Of a stretch of DNA of 64,000 nucleotides, positions 37,728 through 46,712 are shown piece by piece. The DNA is from Streptomyces mobaraensis (GTDB taxonomy: Bacteria; Actinomycetota; Actinomycetes; Streptomycetales; Streptomycetaceae): the NCBI RefSeq assembly GCF_020099395.1, contig NZ_CP083590.1, positions 4,216,001 through 4,280,000 of the forward strand. The letters are read 5' to 3'. The notes under the pieces were generated by a model, which was given only the letters and a program-made list of their open reading frames with translations, searched no databases and was not told the origin of the DNA. Within the stretch, counting starts at the first letter, position 1, and each line of letters opens with the position of its first letter. The translations under genes and the position numbers were made by a program.

Positions 37728-38386
37728 TGCGAATCGTCCTCGTCGGGCCGCCCGGCGCCGGCAAGGGTACGCAGGCCGCGTACCTCGCCAAGAATCTCGC
37801 GATCCCGCACATCTCGACGGGCGACCTCTTCCGGGCGAACATCAGCCAGGGCACCCCGCTGGGCGTCCAGGCCCAGGAGTACATGCGCGCCGGCCAGCTG
37901 GTCCCGGACTCGGTGACCATCGGCATGGCCGAGGACAGGATGGACCAGGACGACGCCTCCGGCGGCTTCCTGCTGGACGGCTTCCCGCGCAACATCGGCC
38001 AGGCCGAGGCGCTGGACGCCTACCTGAACGGCAAGGGCCTGACGCTGGACGCCGTCCTGGACCTGGAGGTCCCCGAGGACGAGGTGGTCAAGCGGATCGC
38101 CGGCCGCCGGATCTGCCGCGCGGACAGCAGCCACGTCTTCCACGTGATCTACAACCGCTCGGAGACCGAGGGCGTCTGCGACGTCTGCGGCGGCGAGCTC
38201 TACCAGCGCGACGACGACCGTGAGGACACGGTCCGCAAGCGGCTGGAGGTCTACCACAGCGAGACCGAGCCGATCATCGACTACTACAAGGCCCAGGGCC
38301 TGGTGGTGACGATCTCCGCGCTCGGCAAGGTCGCCGAGGTGACCCAGCGGGCCATGGAGGCGCTCCCCGCACGGGACGGCGCCTGA
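37727..38386 (+). CDS. adk: Adenylate kinase
   Basis: This 219-residue enzyme interconverts ATP + AMP and 2 ADP. It has the P-loop [10 protein letters not shown] at residues 7-16, the AMP site ([15 protein letters not shown]) and a long-type lid containing RRICRADS and CDVCGGEL. Three lid cysteines are present, so zinc binding may be incomplete. It is coupled to secY, an order normal for actinobacteria, and followed by a terminator-like hairpin. Confidence 0.97.
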   Translation: MRIVLVGPPGAGKGTQAAYLAKNLAIPHISTGDLFRANISQGTPLGVQAQEYMRAGQLVPDSVTIGMAEDRMDQDDASGGFLLDGFPRNIGQAEALDAYLNGKGLTLDAVLDLEVPEDEVVKRIAGRRICRADSSHVFHVIYNRSETEGVCDVCGGELYQRDDDREDTVRKRLEVYHSETEPIIDYYKAQGLVVTISALGKVAEVTQRAMEALPARDGA

Positions 38387-38399
38387 GCCACCGGTGGTG

Positions 38400-38435
38400 T
38401 ACGGCCGCGATGCCCTTCGGGGGATCGCGGCCGTA
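38400..38435 (+). terminator. Hairpin terminator after adk
   Basis: Perfect 12-base arms TACGGCCGCGAT (38400-38411) and ATCGCGGCCGTA (38424-38435) enclose GCCCTTCGGGGG, which can pair further. The run GTGTTGTTT follows, as expected for an intrinsic terminator. Confidence 0.8.
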
Positions 38436-38512
38436 GTGTTGTTTGAACCAGTTTTGCGCGCGGTCCTGCGCGCGTTCTGTCGAAATATGTCGTCGAGCCG
38501 AGGAAGGCCCCC

Positions 38513-39352
38513 ATGGCGGTAGAGATCAAGACCCCGGACCAGATCGCGAAGATGCGCGAGGCGGGGCTGGTCGTCGCCGCCATTCACGCCGCCACAGCTG
38601 CGGCGGCCGTTCCCGGCGCGACCACCAAGGACCTCGACGACGTCGCCCGCAAGGTGCTGGCCGAGCACGGCGCCAAGTCGAACTTCCTCGGCTACGGCGG
38701 CTTCCCCGCGACGATCTGCACCTCGGTGAACGAGGTCGTCGTGCACGGCATCCCGAGCGCGGAGACCGTCCTGAAGGACGGCGACATCATCTCCATCGAC
38801 GCCGGCGCCATCGTCGACGGCTGGCACGGCGACGCGGCCTTCACCGCCTTCGTGGGCGGCGGGCACGCGCCCGAGCTGGTGGAGCTCTCCCGGGTGACCG
38901 AGGAGTCCATGTGGGCCGGCATCGCGGCCGTGAAGAACGGCAACCGGCTGGTGGACGTCTCCCGGGCCATCGAGACGTACATCCGCCGCCAGCCGCGCCC
39001 GGCGACCGGCAAGTACGGGATCATCGAGGACTACGGCGGGCACGGCATCGGCTCCGAGATGCACATGGACCCCCACCTGCTGAACTACGTCTCCCGCAAG
39101 CGGGGCCGCAGCCCGAAGCTGGTCCCCGGCTTCTGCATCGCGATCGAGCCGATGGTGTCGCTGGGCACGCCGCGGACGCACGTCCTGGAGGACGAGTGGA
39201 CGGTCCTCACCGACGACCTGACCTGGTCCTCGCACTGGGAGCACTCCGTCGCCCTGACGGAGGAGGGCCCGCTGGTGCTCACCGCCGTGGACGGCGGCAA
39301 GGCGAAGCTGGCGGAGCTGGGCGTGACGGCGGCGCCGGATCCGCTGGGCTGA
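38513..39352 (+). CDS. map: Type I methionine aminopeptidase
   Basis: This 279-residue enzyme removes the initiator methionine from new proteins. The pita-bread fold motifs are present: DIISIDAGAIVDGWHGDAAF with metal ligands Asp, EDYGGHGIGSEMHMDPHLLNY with the metal-binding His, and CIAIEPMVSLG with Glu. It lies 126 bp after adk with its own AGGAAGG site. Its last 19 codons and the following 118 bases form the first unit of a 179-bp tandem repeat, so the 3' end of the gene has been copied downstream. Confidence 0.97.
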   Translation: MAVEIKTPDQIAKMREAGLVVAAIHAATAAAAVPGATTKDLDDVARKVLAEHGAKSNFLGYGGFPATICTSVNEVVVHGIPSAETVLKDGDIISIDAGAIVDGWHGDAAFTAFVGGGHAPELVELSRVTEESMWAGIAAVKNGNRLVDVSRAIETYIRRQPRPATGKYGIIEDYGGHGIGSEMHMDPHLLNYVSRKRGRSPKLVPGFCIAIEPMVSLGTPRTHVLEDEWTVLTDDLTWSSHWEHSVALTEEGPLVLTAVDGGKAKLAELGVTAAPDPLG

Positions 39353-39710
39353 ATCGAGGGCCTGGCGGCCGCCACCGCCCCGTCCGCCGGTCGGAGGCCG
39401 GCGCAGCCGCTCGAAGCTTGTGAGGCGCCCTCGGCGCCGATCCCGCGAGGGCGGCGTTGTGAGGAGCCTGCGGCGGCAAGGCGAAGCTGGCGGAGCTGGG
39501 TGTGACGGCGGCGCCGGATCCGCTGGGCTGAATCGAGGGCCTGGCGGCCGCCACCGCCCCGTCCGCCGGTCGGAGGCCGGCGCAGCCGCTCGAAGCTTGT
39601 GAGGCGCCCTCGGCGCCGATCCCGCGAGGGCGGCGTTGTGAGGAGCCTGCGGCGGCAAGGCGAAGCTGGCGGAGCTGGGTGTGACGGCGGCGCCGGATCC
39701 GCTGGGCTGA
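39292..39710. repeat. 179-bp tandem duplication spanning the map 3' end
   Basis: Unit 1 is 39292-39470, unit 2 is 39471-39649, and a partial third unit of 61 bases is 39650-39710. Each begins CGGCGGCAAGGCGAAGCTGG and includes the map C-terminal codons up to the TGA. Units are identical as far as I compared them by eye except that GGGCGTG in unit 1 reads GGGTGTG in units 2 and 3. The second and third coding fragments have no start and are not genes. Confidence 0.9.
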
Positions 39711-39952
39711 GCGGGGCGCTGACGGCGGCCTGTGCGCCAGGCCCTGCCGGTCGGAGGCCGGGCGGGACGGTTCCGTCCCGCCGTCGAGCCGCCGCTTAAG
39801 GATCACTGCGGCTGGGCAAGCACCCCTGGATTAGTCTTTCCGGTTGCCCTGACGTAGACTGATGCGTCGGCTCTCGTGTATCCGCATGCCCGCGTTCGCG
39901 CGGGGGTACGAATCCCTGAGTCGATCAAGGTAGCCGATTCGAAAGGCGAAGC
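39711..39952. other. Gap between tandem repeat and infA
   Basis: No gene is seen. It holds a terminator-like hairpin (39761-39782), and then an AT-richer stretch with a candidate -10 TAGACT (39855-39860) for infA. The infA leader is about 90 bases. Confidence 0.6.
39761..39782 (+). terminator. Hairpin terminator after map repeats
   Basis: GGCGGGACGG (39761-39770) and CCGTCCCGCC (39773-39782) pair perfectly around TT. It probably ends the map transcript beyond the tandem repeat. Confidence 0.65.
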
Positions 39953-40174
39953 GTGGCCAAGAAGCAAGGTGCCATCGAGATTGAGGGCACCGTGATCGAG
40001 TCTCTGCCGAACGCCATGTTCAAGGTGGAGCTCCAGAACGGTCACAAGGTCCTCGCGCACATCAGCGGCAAGATGCGGATGCACTACATCCGTATCCTTC
40101 CCGACGACCGGGTCGTGGTGGAGCTCTCTCCGTACGACCTGACGCGCGGACGGATCGTCTACCGCTACAAGTAG
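39953..40174 (+). CDS. infA: Translation initiation factor IF-1
   Basis: This 73-residue OB-fold protein blocks the A site during initiation. It starts with GTG ([20 protein letters not shown]) and ends RIVYRYK, a complete bacterial IF-1. It opens the infA-rpmJ-rpsM-rpsK-rpoA-rplQ group. Confidence 0.98.
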   Translation: MAKKQGAIEIEGTVIESLPNAMFKVELQNGHKVLAHISGKMRMHYIRILPDDRVVVELSPYDLTRGRIVYRYK

Positions 40175-40234
40175 ATCTTGTCGGCATCCCGCTCCGGCGG
40201 GGTGGTGGCACTGACCCGGAGAACCTCACATCCC

Positions 40235-40348
40235 ATGAAGGTCAAGCCGAGCGTCAAGAAGATCTGCGACAAGTGCAAGGTGATCCGCCGCCACGGCCGG
40301 GTCATGGTCATCTGCGACAACCTGCGCCACAAGCAGCGCCAGGGCTGA
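40235..40348 (+). CDS. rpmJ: Ribosomal protein L36, zinc-binding form
   Basis: This 37-residue protein is L36 ([20 protein letters not shown], ending RHKQRQG). Cys11, Cys14, Cys27 and His32 form the zinc site. It lies 60 bases after infA, the conserved position. Confidence 0.97.
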   Translation: MKVKPSVKKICDKCKVIRRHGRVMVICDNLRHKQRQG

Positions 40349-40431
40349 CGCACACCGAACCGCACTCCGCAGTTCTTCGCGCGACGCGAGCAACGTACAT
40401 ACGCAGGGCCCGTCCCTCTCTGTAAGGAGGG

Positions 40432-40458
40432 CGACACCCCCGGTTTCGGAGGCCGGGG
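40432..40458 (+). other. CGACAC-hairpin in rpsM leader
   Basis: CGACAC (40432-40437) is followed by a GC hairpin (CCCCGG 40438-40443 with CCGGGG 40453-40458) and AC. The layout resembles the leader element shared by rpsL and rpsJ, although the stem sequence is different. It lies in the 203-bp gap between rpmJ and rpsM. Confidence 0.4.
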
Positions 40459-40551
40459 ACCCAGTCCGTACCAACCCTTCGCCATGGCGAAGGGGACGGC
40501 GGCTGGGAGCGGTCCTGTGGAAGACCTCCGACGAACATCTGGAGCCATTCA

Positions 40552-40932
40552 ATGGCACGCGTTTCCGGTGTCGACATCCCGCGTGACAAGCGCGTGGAGG
40601 TCGCACTCACCTACGTCTTCGGTATCGGCCGCACCCAGTCGAAGGCGACCCTCGCCGCGACCGGTGTGAACCCGAACACCCGCGTTCGTGACCTGGCCGA
40701 AGAGGACCTGGTCAAGATCCGCGAGTACGTGGACGCCAACCTCAAGACCGAGGGTGACCTCCGTCGCGAGATCCAGGCCGACATCCGCCGCAAGGTCGAG
40801 ATCGGCTGCTACCAGGGTCTGCGTCACCGTCGTGGCCTGCCGGTCCACGGTCAGCGCACCAGCACGAACGCTCGTACCCGCAAGGGCCCGCGTCGCGCCA
40901 TCGCCGGCAAGAAGAAGCCGGGCAAGAAGTAG
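40552..40932 (+). CDS. rpsM: Ribosomal protein S13
   Basis: This 126-residue protein is S13 of the 30S head. It starts [20 protein letters not shown] and ends with the basic tail [19 protein letters not shown] that reaches the P-site tRNA. The next gene, rpsK, is 67 bp downstream. Confidence 0.98.
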   Translation: MARVSGVDIPRDKRVEVALTYVFGIGRTQSKATLAATGVNPNTRVRDLAEEDLVKIREYVDANLKTEGDLRREIQADIRRKVEIGCYQGLRHRRGLPVHGQRTSTNARTRKGPRRAIAGKKKPGKK

Positions 40933-40999
40933 TCCTCAGCGGACGCTTGACCACGCGGTCTTCGCTGTAGGACCGACCACCTCCCTGTAGGAGTAAGAG

Positions 41000-41404
41000 A
41001 TGCCCCCCAAGGGTCGTCAGGGCGCTGCCAAGAAGGTGCGCCGCAAGGAAAAGAAGAACGTCGCTCACGGCCACGCGCACATCAAGAGCACGTTCAACAA
41101 CACGATCGTGTCCATCACGGACCCGACCGGCAACGTGATCTCCTGGGCCTCCGCCGGCCACGTCGGCTTCAAGGGCTCGCGCAAGTCCACCCCGTTCGCC
41201 GCGCAGATGGCCGCCGAGTCGGCCGCTCGCCGCGCGCAGGAGCACGGCATGCGCAAGGTCGACGTCTTCGTCAAGGGTCCGGGCTCCGGCCGTGAGACCG
41301 CCATCCGTTCGCTCCAGGCGACCGGTCTTGAGGTCGGCTCGATCCAGGACGTGACGCCCACGCCGCACAACGGCTGCCGTCCGCCCAAGCGTCGCCGCGT
41401 CTGA
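41000..41404 (+). CDS. rpsK: Ribosomal protein S11
   Basis: This 134-residue protein is S11 of the 30S platform. It contains [20 protein letters not shown] and [14 protein letters not shown] and ends KRRRV. It is followed by a UUCG-loop hairpin before rpoA. Confidence 0.98.
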   Translation: MPPKGRQGAAKKVRRKEKKNVAHGHAHIKSTFNNTIVSITDPTGNVISWASAGHVGFKGSRKSTPFAAQMAAESAARRAQEHGMRKVDVFVKGPGSGRETAIRSLQATGLEVGSIQDVTPTPHNGCRPPKRRRV

Positions 41405-41429
41405 CGCACGTCGTTCGACTTGAGGATCC

Positions 41430-41461
41430 GGGCGGTACGGCTCTTCGGAGCCGTATCGCCC
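41430..41461 (+). terminator. UUCG hairpin between rpsK and rpoA
   Basis: GGGCGGTACGGCT (41430-41442) pairs with AGCCGTATCGCCC (41449-41461), with one G-U pair, around a C(TTCG)G tetraloop. A weak T-containing stretch follows (gtacccttgtaattc). It may lower or uncouple rpoA expression. Confidence 0.65.
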
Positions 41462-41519
41462 GTACCCTTGTAATTCAGGGCATCAAATAGTGGGTGCCCC
41501 TGACTGAAGGATTCATCGC

Positions 41520-42542
41520 ATGCTGATCGCTCAGCGTCCCTCGCTGACCGAAGAGGTCGTCGACGAGTTCCGCTCGCGGTTCGTGATCGAGCCGCTGGAG
41601 CCGGGCTTCGGCTACACCCTCGGCAACTCCCTGCGTCGTACGCTCCTCTCCTCGATCCCGGGTGCGGCGGTCACGTCCATCCGCATCGACGGTGTCCTGC
41701 ACGAGTTCACCACCGTGCCGGGCGTCAAGGAGGACGTCACCGACCTCATCCTCAACATCAAGCAGCTGGTCGTCTCCTCGGAGCACGACGAGCCGGTAGT
41801 GATGTACCTGCGCAAGCAGGGCCCCGGCCTGGTCACCGCCGCGGACATCGCCCCGCCGGCCGGCGTCGAGGTGCACAACCCCGACCTGGTCCTGGCGACG
41901 CTGAACGCCAAGGGCAAGCTGGAGATGGAGCTGACCGTCGAGCGCGGTCGCGGCTACGTCTCCGCCGTCCAGAACAAGCAGGTGGGCCAGGAGATCGGCC
42001 GTATCCCGGTCGACTCCATCTACTCGCCGGTCCTCAAGGTCACCTACAAGGTCGAGGCGACCCGAGTCGAGCAGCGCACCGACTTCGACAAGCTGATCGT
42101 CGACGTCGAGACCAAGCAGGCCATGCGCCCGCGCGACGCCATGGCGTCCGCCGGCAAGACCCTGGTCGAGCTGTTCGGTCTCGCCCGCGAGCTGAACATC
42201 GACGCCGAGGGCATCGACATGGGTCCGTCCCCGACGGACGCCGCCCTGGCCGCCGACCTGGCGCTGCCGATCGAGGAGCTGGAGCTCACCGTTCGGTCGT
42301 ACAACTGCCTCAAGCGCGAGGGCATCCACTCCGTGGGTGAGCTCGTCGCCCGCTCCGAGGCCGACCTGCTCGACATCCGCAACTTCGGTGCGAAGTCGAT
42401 CGACGAGGTCAAGGCGAAGCTGGCCGGTATGGGCCTGGCCCTCAAGGACAGCCCGCCCGGATTCGACCCGACCGCCGCCGCCGACGCTTTCGGCGCCGAC
42501 GACGACGCGGATGCCGGGTTCGTCGAGACCGAGCAGTACTGA
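41520..42542 (+). CDS. rpoA: RNA polymerase alpha subunit
   Basis: This 340-residue protein dimerises to start RNA polymerase assembly. The N-terminal domain ([20 protein letters not shown]) and the C-terminal domain that binds UP elements and activators ([40 protein letters not shown]) are complete, and the acidic Streptomyces tail follows. It starts with ATG at 41520 after a GAAGGA site. Confidence 0.98.
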   Translation: MLIAQRPSLTEEVVDEFRSRFVIEPLEPGFGYTLGNSLRRTLLSSIPGAAVTSIRIDGVLHEFTTVPGVKEDVTDLILNIKQLVVSSEHDEPVVMYLRKQGPGLVTAADIAPPAGVEVHNPDLVLATLNAKGKLEMELTVERGRGYVSAVQNKQVGQEIGRIPVDSIYSPVLKVTYKVEATRVEQRTDFDKLIVDVETKQAMRPRDAMASAGKTLVELFGLARELNIDAEGIDMGPSPTDAALAADLALPIEELELTVRSYNCLKREGIHSVGELVARSEADLLDIRNFGAKSIDEVKAKLAGMGLALKDSPPGFDPTAAADAFGADDDADAGFVETEQY

Positions 42543-42582
42543 GAGCTCGGGTCCGACTGACGGATCTTGGGTGCGGGTGCGC

Positions 42583-42616
42583 TGTGGCTTGTCGCGCAGT
42601 TCCCCGCGCCCCTTCC
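42583..42616 (+). repeat. Common Streptomyces intergenic repeat in rpoA-rplQ gap
   Basis: The sequence around CTTGTCGCGCAGTTCCCCGC, followed by GCCCCTTCCGGGCGCC, is a very frequent non-coding motif in Streptomyces genomes. It lies in the 177-bp gap between rpoA and rplQ, where no gene is seen. Its role is unknown. Confidence 0.5.
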
Positions 42617-42719
42617 GGGCGCCTCTTCGAGGCGTCCCGGATCTCCGACGGGCGTCCGCCCGCTCGGATACTGACTCCGGTACCTGATACGGCCGGGGCA
42701 GACACCAAGGAGAAACACC

Positions 42720-43187
42720 ATGCCGCGTCCCACCAAGGGTGCCCGTCTGGGCGGCGGTGCCGCGCACGAGAAGCTGATGCTGGCGAACCTCGCCCGCTCG
42801 CTCTTCGAGCACGGCCGCATCACCACCACCGAGGCCAAGGCCCGTCGCCTGCGCCCGGTCGCCGAGCGCCTGATCACCAAGGCGAAGAAGGGCGACATCC
42901 ACAACCGTCGCCAGGTGCTGCAGACGATCACCGACAAGGGCATCGTCCACACCCTCTTCACCGAGATCGCTCCGCGCTACGCCGAGCGTCCGGGTGGCTA
43001 CACCCGGATCACCAAGATCGGTAACCGCCGTGGCGACAACGCGCCCATGGCCGTGATCGAGCTGGTCGAGGGCGAGATCGCCAAGAAGGCGACCGTCGCC
43101 GAGGCCGAGGCCGCCACCAAGCGTGCGGTCAAGGAGGCCGACGAGGCCAAGGCCGCCGAGGCGGCCGAGGAGTCGAAGGACGCCTGA
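42720..43187 (+). CDS. rplQ: Ribosomal protein L17
   Basis: This 155-residue protein is L17, near the exit tunnel. It starts [20 protein letters not shown]; the conserved core is followed by an Ala/Glu/Lys-rich tail ([17 protein letters not shown]) typical of actinobacteria. A strong terminator follows. Confidence 0.97.
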   Translation: MPRPTKGARLGGGAAHEKLMLANLARSLFEHGRITTTEAKARRLRPVAERLITKAKKGDIHNRRQVLQTITDKGIVHTLFTEIAPRYAERPGGYTRITKIGNRRGDNAPMAVIELVEGEIAKKATVAEAEAATKRAVKEADEAKAAEAAEESKDA

Positions 43188-43205
43188 CGCGTCTGACGTG
43201 TCAGT

Positions 43206-43239
43206 GACGGGCCCGCCCCTTTCCGGGGGCGGGCCCGTC
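43206..43239 (+). terminator. Strong hairpin terminator after rplQ
   Basis: A perfect 14-base-pair stem (GACGGGCCCGCCCC 43206-43219 with 43226-43239) around TTTCCG. It lies only 24 bases before the truA start, so truA would depend on readthrough or on a promoter within rplQ. Confidence 0.8.
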
Positions 43240-43263
43240 CCGCATTCTGAGAGGAAGCACTCG

Positions 43264-44124
43264 GTGAGTGACGAGGTGGAGCCCGGATACGTCCGGGTGC
43301 GGCTGGACCTGTCGTACGACGGCAAGGACTTCTCCGGCTGGGCCAAGCAGCGCGAGGGCCAGCGCACCGTGCAGGGTGAGCTGGAGGACGCGATCCGGAC
43401 CGTGACGCGGTCCAAGACCACGTACGAGCTGACGGTGGCCGGCCGGACGGACGCCGGGGTGCACGCCCGGGGCCAGGTCGCGCACGTCGATCTGCCCGTC
43501 GAGGTGTGGGCCGAGCACGAGGACAAGCTGCTGCGCCGGCTGGCCGGCCGGCTGTCGCACGACGTCCGGGTGTGGCGGGTCGCGGAGGCGCCCGCCGGGT
43601 TCAACGCGCGGTTCTCCGCGATCTGGCGGCGGTACGCGTACCGGGTCGTGGACCACCCGGCGGGAGTCGACCCGCTGCTGCGCGGGCACGTGCTGTGGCA
43701 CGACTGGCCGCTGGACGTCGACGCGATGAACGCGGCGGCCGAACGGCTCGTCGGGGAGCACGACTTCGCCGCGTACTGCAAGAAGCGCGAGGGCGCCACG
43801 ACCATCCGTACGCTCCAGCGGCTCGACTGGGAGCGGGACGCGGACGGGGTGATCACCGCGACCGTGAAGGCCGACGCGTTCTGCCACAACATGGTGCGGT
43901 CGCTGGTCGGCGCGCTGCTGTTCGTCGGCGACGGGCACCGGCCGGTGGACTGGCCGGGGAAGGTGCTGGCGGCCGGGGTGCGGGACTCGGCGGTGCACGT
44001 GGTGCGGCCGCACGGGCTGACCCTGGAGGAGGTCGGCTACCCGGCCGACTCGGAGCTCGCGGCCCGCAACCGGGAAGCGCGCAACAAGCGCACGCTCCCC
44101 GGGCGTTCCGGCGGCTGCTGCTAG
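43264..44124 (+). CDS. truA: tRNA pseudouridine synthase A
   Basis: This 286-residue enzyme makes pseudouridine at positions 38-40 of tRNA anticodon stems. The catalytic Asp lies in the motif [18 protein letters not shown], and the later [15 protein letters not shown] is conserved. It starts with GTG after GAGAGGAAG. It follows rplQ, the usual position in bacteria, and is convergent with the glycosyltransferase gene, five bases apart. Confidence 0.97.
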   Translation: MSDEVEPGYVRVRLDLSYDGKDFSGWAKQREGQRTVQGELEDAIRTVTRSKTTYELTVAGRTDAGVHARGQVAHVDLPVEVWAEHEDKLLRRLAGRLSHDVRVWRVAEAPAGFNARFSAIWRRYAYRVVDHPAGVDPLLRGHVLWHDWPLDVDAMNAAAERLVGEHDFAAYCKKREGATTIRTLQRLDWERDADGVITATVKADAFCHNMVRSLVGALLFVGDGHRPVDWPGKVLAAGVRDSAVHVVRPHGLTLEEVGYPADSELAARNREARNKRTLPGRSGGCC

Positions 44125-44128
44125 ACCG

Positions 44129-46234
44129 TCACGCGGATTCAGCGGCCGGGCAGTTGACGGCCAGGTCGCTGTTGACGGTGAGGTACGGGCGGACGCCGCC
44201 GACCGTCGGGTAGATGTCGGTCTTGTTGCGGTCGACGATGTCCCCGACGATCCGGCCGATCCGCACCGGCTCGGCGTCGCCGGCCAGCCGCAGCGCCAGG
44301 TCCCAGATCGCGCCCTCGTCGCCGCGGGCCGCCTTGAGCTGGGAGGTGCGCAGGGTGAAGCGGAAGGACGTCGGGTCCAGGACGGTGACCTCGGCCGAGA
44401 TGTCGGCCGCGGACTCCGCGCGCGGGGTGCCGATGACGAACGGCTTGGTGTCCTCGGTGAACGAGGTGCCGTAGAGCCGGCCCTGGACCGTGATCGACGT
44501 CTCCGTCTGACGGATCGACAGCGCCTCGGCGTGCGCGGGGCGGTGCCAGGCGCGCAGCGCCAGGTAGCCGTCCACGGTCGGGTAGGCGATCATCCAGGTG
44601 AACGGGGAACCGGGCAGCGGCTCCAGGCCCAGCAGGTTCTTGCCCTCGGCGAGGTGGGAGACGACGCGGCGGCGCGCCTTGTCCTCGTCGCGGACGACGT
44701 GCAGGTCCCAACGGCCCTCGCCCAGCCGCAGCTTGGCGCGGTCCAGGACGGCCGTGTAAGGCGCGCCCGGAGTGGCGGGGGTGGCGAGGGGGACGCTGAC
44801 CGGCTTGCCCTCCTTGCGGCGGGTGACGGTCAGCGAGAGGTCGTCGCCGGCCAGGCCCTTGCCGTCGACGGAGACGACGATGTTGCCGTCGGCGTCGACG
44901 CGGGTGGAGGCGGTGGCCTTGAGCGGTCGGCGGACTATCTCCTTCAGCGCCTCGGAGACCGGCTTGCGGGCCGGCTGGGCGACCGGGCGGTGCCGCAGCG
45001 GCCGGATGACCTTGCCGATGGTGCGGCGCAGGCTCTGGCCCAGCGGGACGGTCTTGTCCGGGGCGGCCGCGGCGTCGGCGGAGCGCGGGGTGGTGTCCAC
45101 GCCCAGGCTGCGGATCAGGTCCTCGTAGGCGTCGGCGATCTGCTCGGGGGCGTAGCGCTGGGCGGAGACCTGGGCGGCGGCGCCCATGGTGCGGCGCAGC
45201 TCGTCGTCCTCGATGAGCCGGAGCAGGCCCTTGGCGATGCCCTCGCTGTCGCCGACGGGGACGAGGAGGCCGTCCTTGCCATCGGTGATGATCTCGCCGG
45301 GGCCGTGCGGGCAGTCGGTGGCGACGACGGGGACGCCGCAGTTCATGGCCTCCACGATCGTCATGCCGAACGACTCCTCGCGGGAGGTGACGGCGGCGAT
45401 GGAGCCCTTGGCCCACTCGGTCTCGATGGGCGAGTGGGCGCCCATGAGAGTGATCGTTTCGGTGAGGTCGAGGCGGTCGATCTGGGCGCGGAGCTTGGCC
45501 AGTTCGGGGCCGCGGCCGTAGATGCGCAGGTTCCAGTCGGGGCGCTTGGCGTGCACGGTGGCCCAGGCGGCGACCAGCAGGTCGTAGCGCTTGACCGGGA
45601 TCAGGCGGCCGGCGGCGACGACGAGCTTGGTGGCCGGGTCGGCGGGCTCGACCTCGCTGGGCGGGCAGCCGTTGGGGATGCAGATGATCTTCGTCTTGAC
45701 GTCGGGGAACTGCTCGCGGTGGGTGCGGGCGTCCGCCTCGGAGACGGTGGTGTGGGCGTCCAGGTGCGGGATGGCGCGGTCCTGGGCGGCGCGGATGTTC
45801 GGCTCGTGGGTGCCGTAGATCCGGTGCTCCTGGCCGATCTTCAGGTAGCGGTCCTGGCCGAAACCGGCCAGGTACATCACCAGGCCGGGGCGGGTGGCGA
45901 CGACGACGTCGGCGTCCGTCTCGGCGAGGTGGTCGGCCACCCGGCGGTCGGTGAGGGCGCTGAAGTGGGCGCCCTTCGCCTCCTTGGGCGGGATGTAGGC
46001 GCTGTCCTGCGACAGAAGCGGGTCGCCGCGGTCGGCCCCGTGGTCCTCACGGGTGTCGATCAGGTTGACCAGCTTGACCTTGGGGTGGAGCGGCAGCCGG
46101 GGGACCTTGCCGGTCCGCAGGATCGACACGATCTCCACGTCGTGCCGGGCGGCGAGCGCACTGGCGACGTTGAACGTGGAGCGGATGGTGCCGCCGATGC
46201 CGTACGCGTTCTGCAACAGGAAAGAGATCTTCAT
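44129..46234 (-). CDS. GT4-type glycosyltransferase with C-terminal extra domain
   Basis: This 701-residue protein has an N-terminal GT-B fold of family 4 (1-390). The start KISFLLQNAYGIGGTIRSTF binds the acceptor side, and the nucleotide-sugar motif REESFGMTIVEAMNCGVPVV contains the E-x7-E pair (E287, E295). The remaining 300 residues form a beta-rich region of unknown function (VDADGNIVVSVDGKG, SFRFTLRTSQLK). Such enzymes build cell-wall teichoic acids, polysaccharides or glycolipids. The extra domain is shared by wall-polymer glycosyltransferases in Streptomyces as far as I recall, but this is uncertain. No signal peptide. Confidence 0.85.
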   Translation of the reverse strand: MKISFLLQNAYGIGGTIRSTFNVASALAARHDVEIVSILRTGKVPRLPLHPKVKLVNLIDTREDHGADRGDPLLSQDSAYIPPKEAKGAHFSALTDRRVADHLAETDADVVVATRPGLVMYLAGFGQDRYLKIGQEHRIYGTHEPNIRAAQDRAIPHLDAHTTVSEADARTHREQFPDVKTKIICIPNGCPPSEVEPADPATKLVVAAGRLIPVKRYDLLVAAWATVHAKRPDWNLRIYGRGPELAKLRAQIDRLDLTETITLMGAHSPIETEWAKGSIAAVTSREESFGMTIVEAMNCGVPVVATDCPHGPGEIITDGKDGLLVPVGDSEGIAKGLLRLIEDDELRRTMGAAAQVSAQRYAPEQIADAYEDLIRSLGVDTTPRSADAAAAPDKTVPLGQSLRRTIGKVIRPLRHRPVAQPARKPVSEALKEIVRRPLKATASTRVDADGNIVVSVDGKGLAGDDLSLTVTRRKEGKPVSVPLATPATPGAPYTAVLDRAKLRLGEGRWDLHVVRDEDKARRRVVSHLAEGKNLLGLEPLPGSPFTWMIAYPTVDGYLALRAWHRPAHAEALSIRQTETSITVQGRLYGTSFTEDTKPFVIGTPRAESAADISAEVTVLDPTSFRFTLRTSQLKAARGDEGAIWDLALRLAGDAEPVRIGRIVGDIVDRNKTDIYPTVGGVRPYLTVNSDLAVNCPAAESA

Positions 46235-46712
46235 GGCGGTGTGTGCGCGACACGCCTCTGCCGGCGCCGCGTCCGTCCTTCCCCCTGGCCTGGGTACTCG
46301 GGGTCCGTCCCCTGCCGGCCGGTCGTGGACGACCGGTCTGTACCGGATGAGACCGCCGACGGGGGGTTCGGTTGCCTGGGCAGCCTACATTGTGGCCTCT
46401 GTCACCCATCGGGCGGTGGTCGGCGGGGACCGTGCCGGGGGTGAACCGGGGGCGTGCCGGTGGACCGCCGGGCGCCCTCTATTCGTATGTGCGTTCGCAT
46501 TTCGTGTTCGCGTCGTGATGTCCCCGTGCGTCAATCGTGGCGCCGTCCGCTCATCCTGGGATCTCGACAAGATCGAGACGTCCCCCGGGGGACCCGACAC
46601 CGGAATGACCGCCGGTGGCCGGGGTGCGGGACGCGGAACCGCGGGGGGTGCCGGTGCGACGCCGGTGTGGCGTGACGGGCCCCGGCCCCCGGCGACTGGA
46701 AGGGTGGGGGAC
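46235..46712. other. Divergent intergenic region
   Basis: No gene is seen in these 478 bases between the glycosyltransferase and lipoprotein starts. A lower-GC stretch around 46480-46530 (attcgtatgtgcgttcgcat) probably contains promoters for one or both genes; clear hexamers are not evident. Long open frames cross the region but have no coding character. Confidence 0.55.

Noticed and set aside
39292..39710. CRISPR array or insertion sequence
   Set aside because: The repeat is a 179-bp contiguous tandem copy of local DNA with no spacers, terminal inverted repeats or transposase.
39420..39799. Small open frames inside the map tandem repeat as genes
   Set aside because: They are repeats of the same DNA read in another frame, with no ribosome site or plausible protein.
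46053..46712. Upstream extension of the lipoprotein frame
   Set aside because: The extension overlaps the glycosyltransferase start and lacks a ribosome site. GTG 46713 has a strong site and begins a signal peptide.
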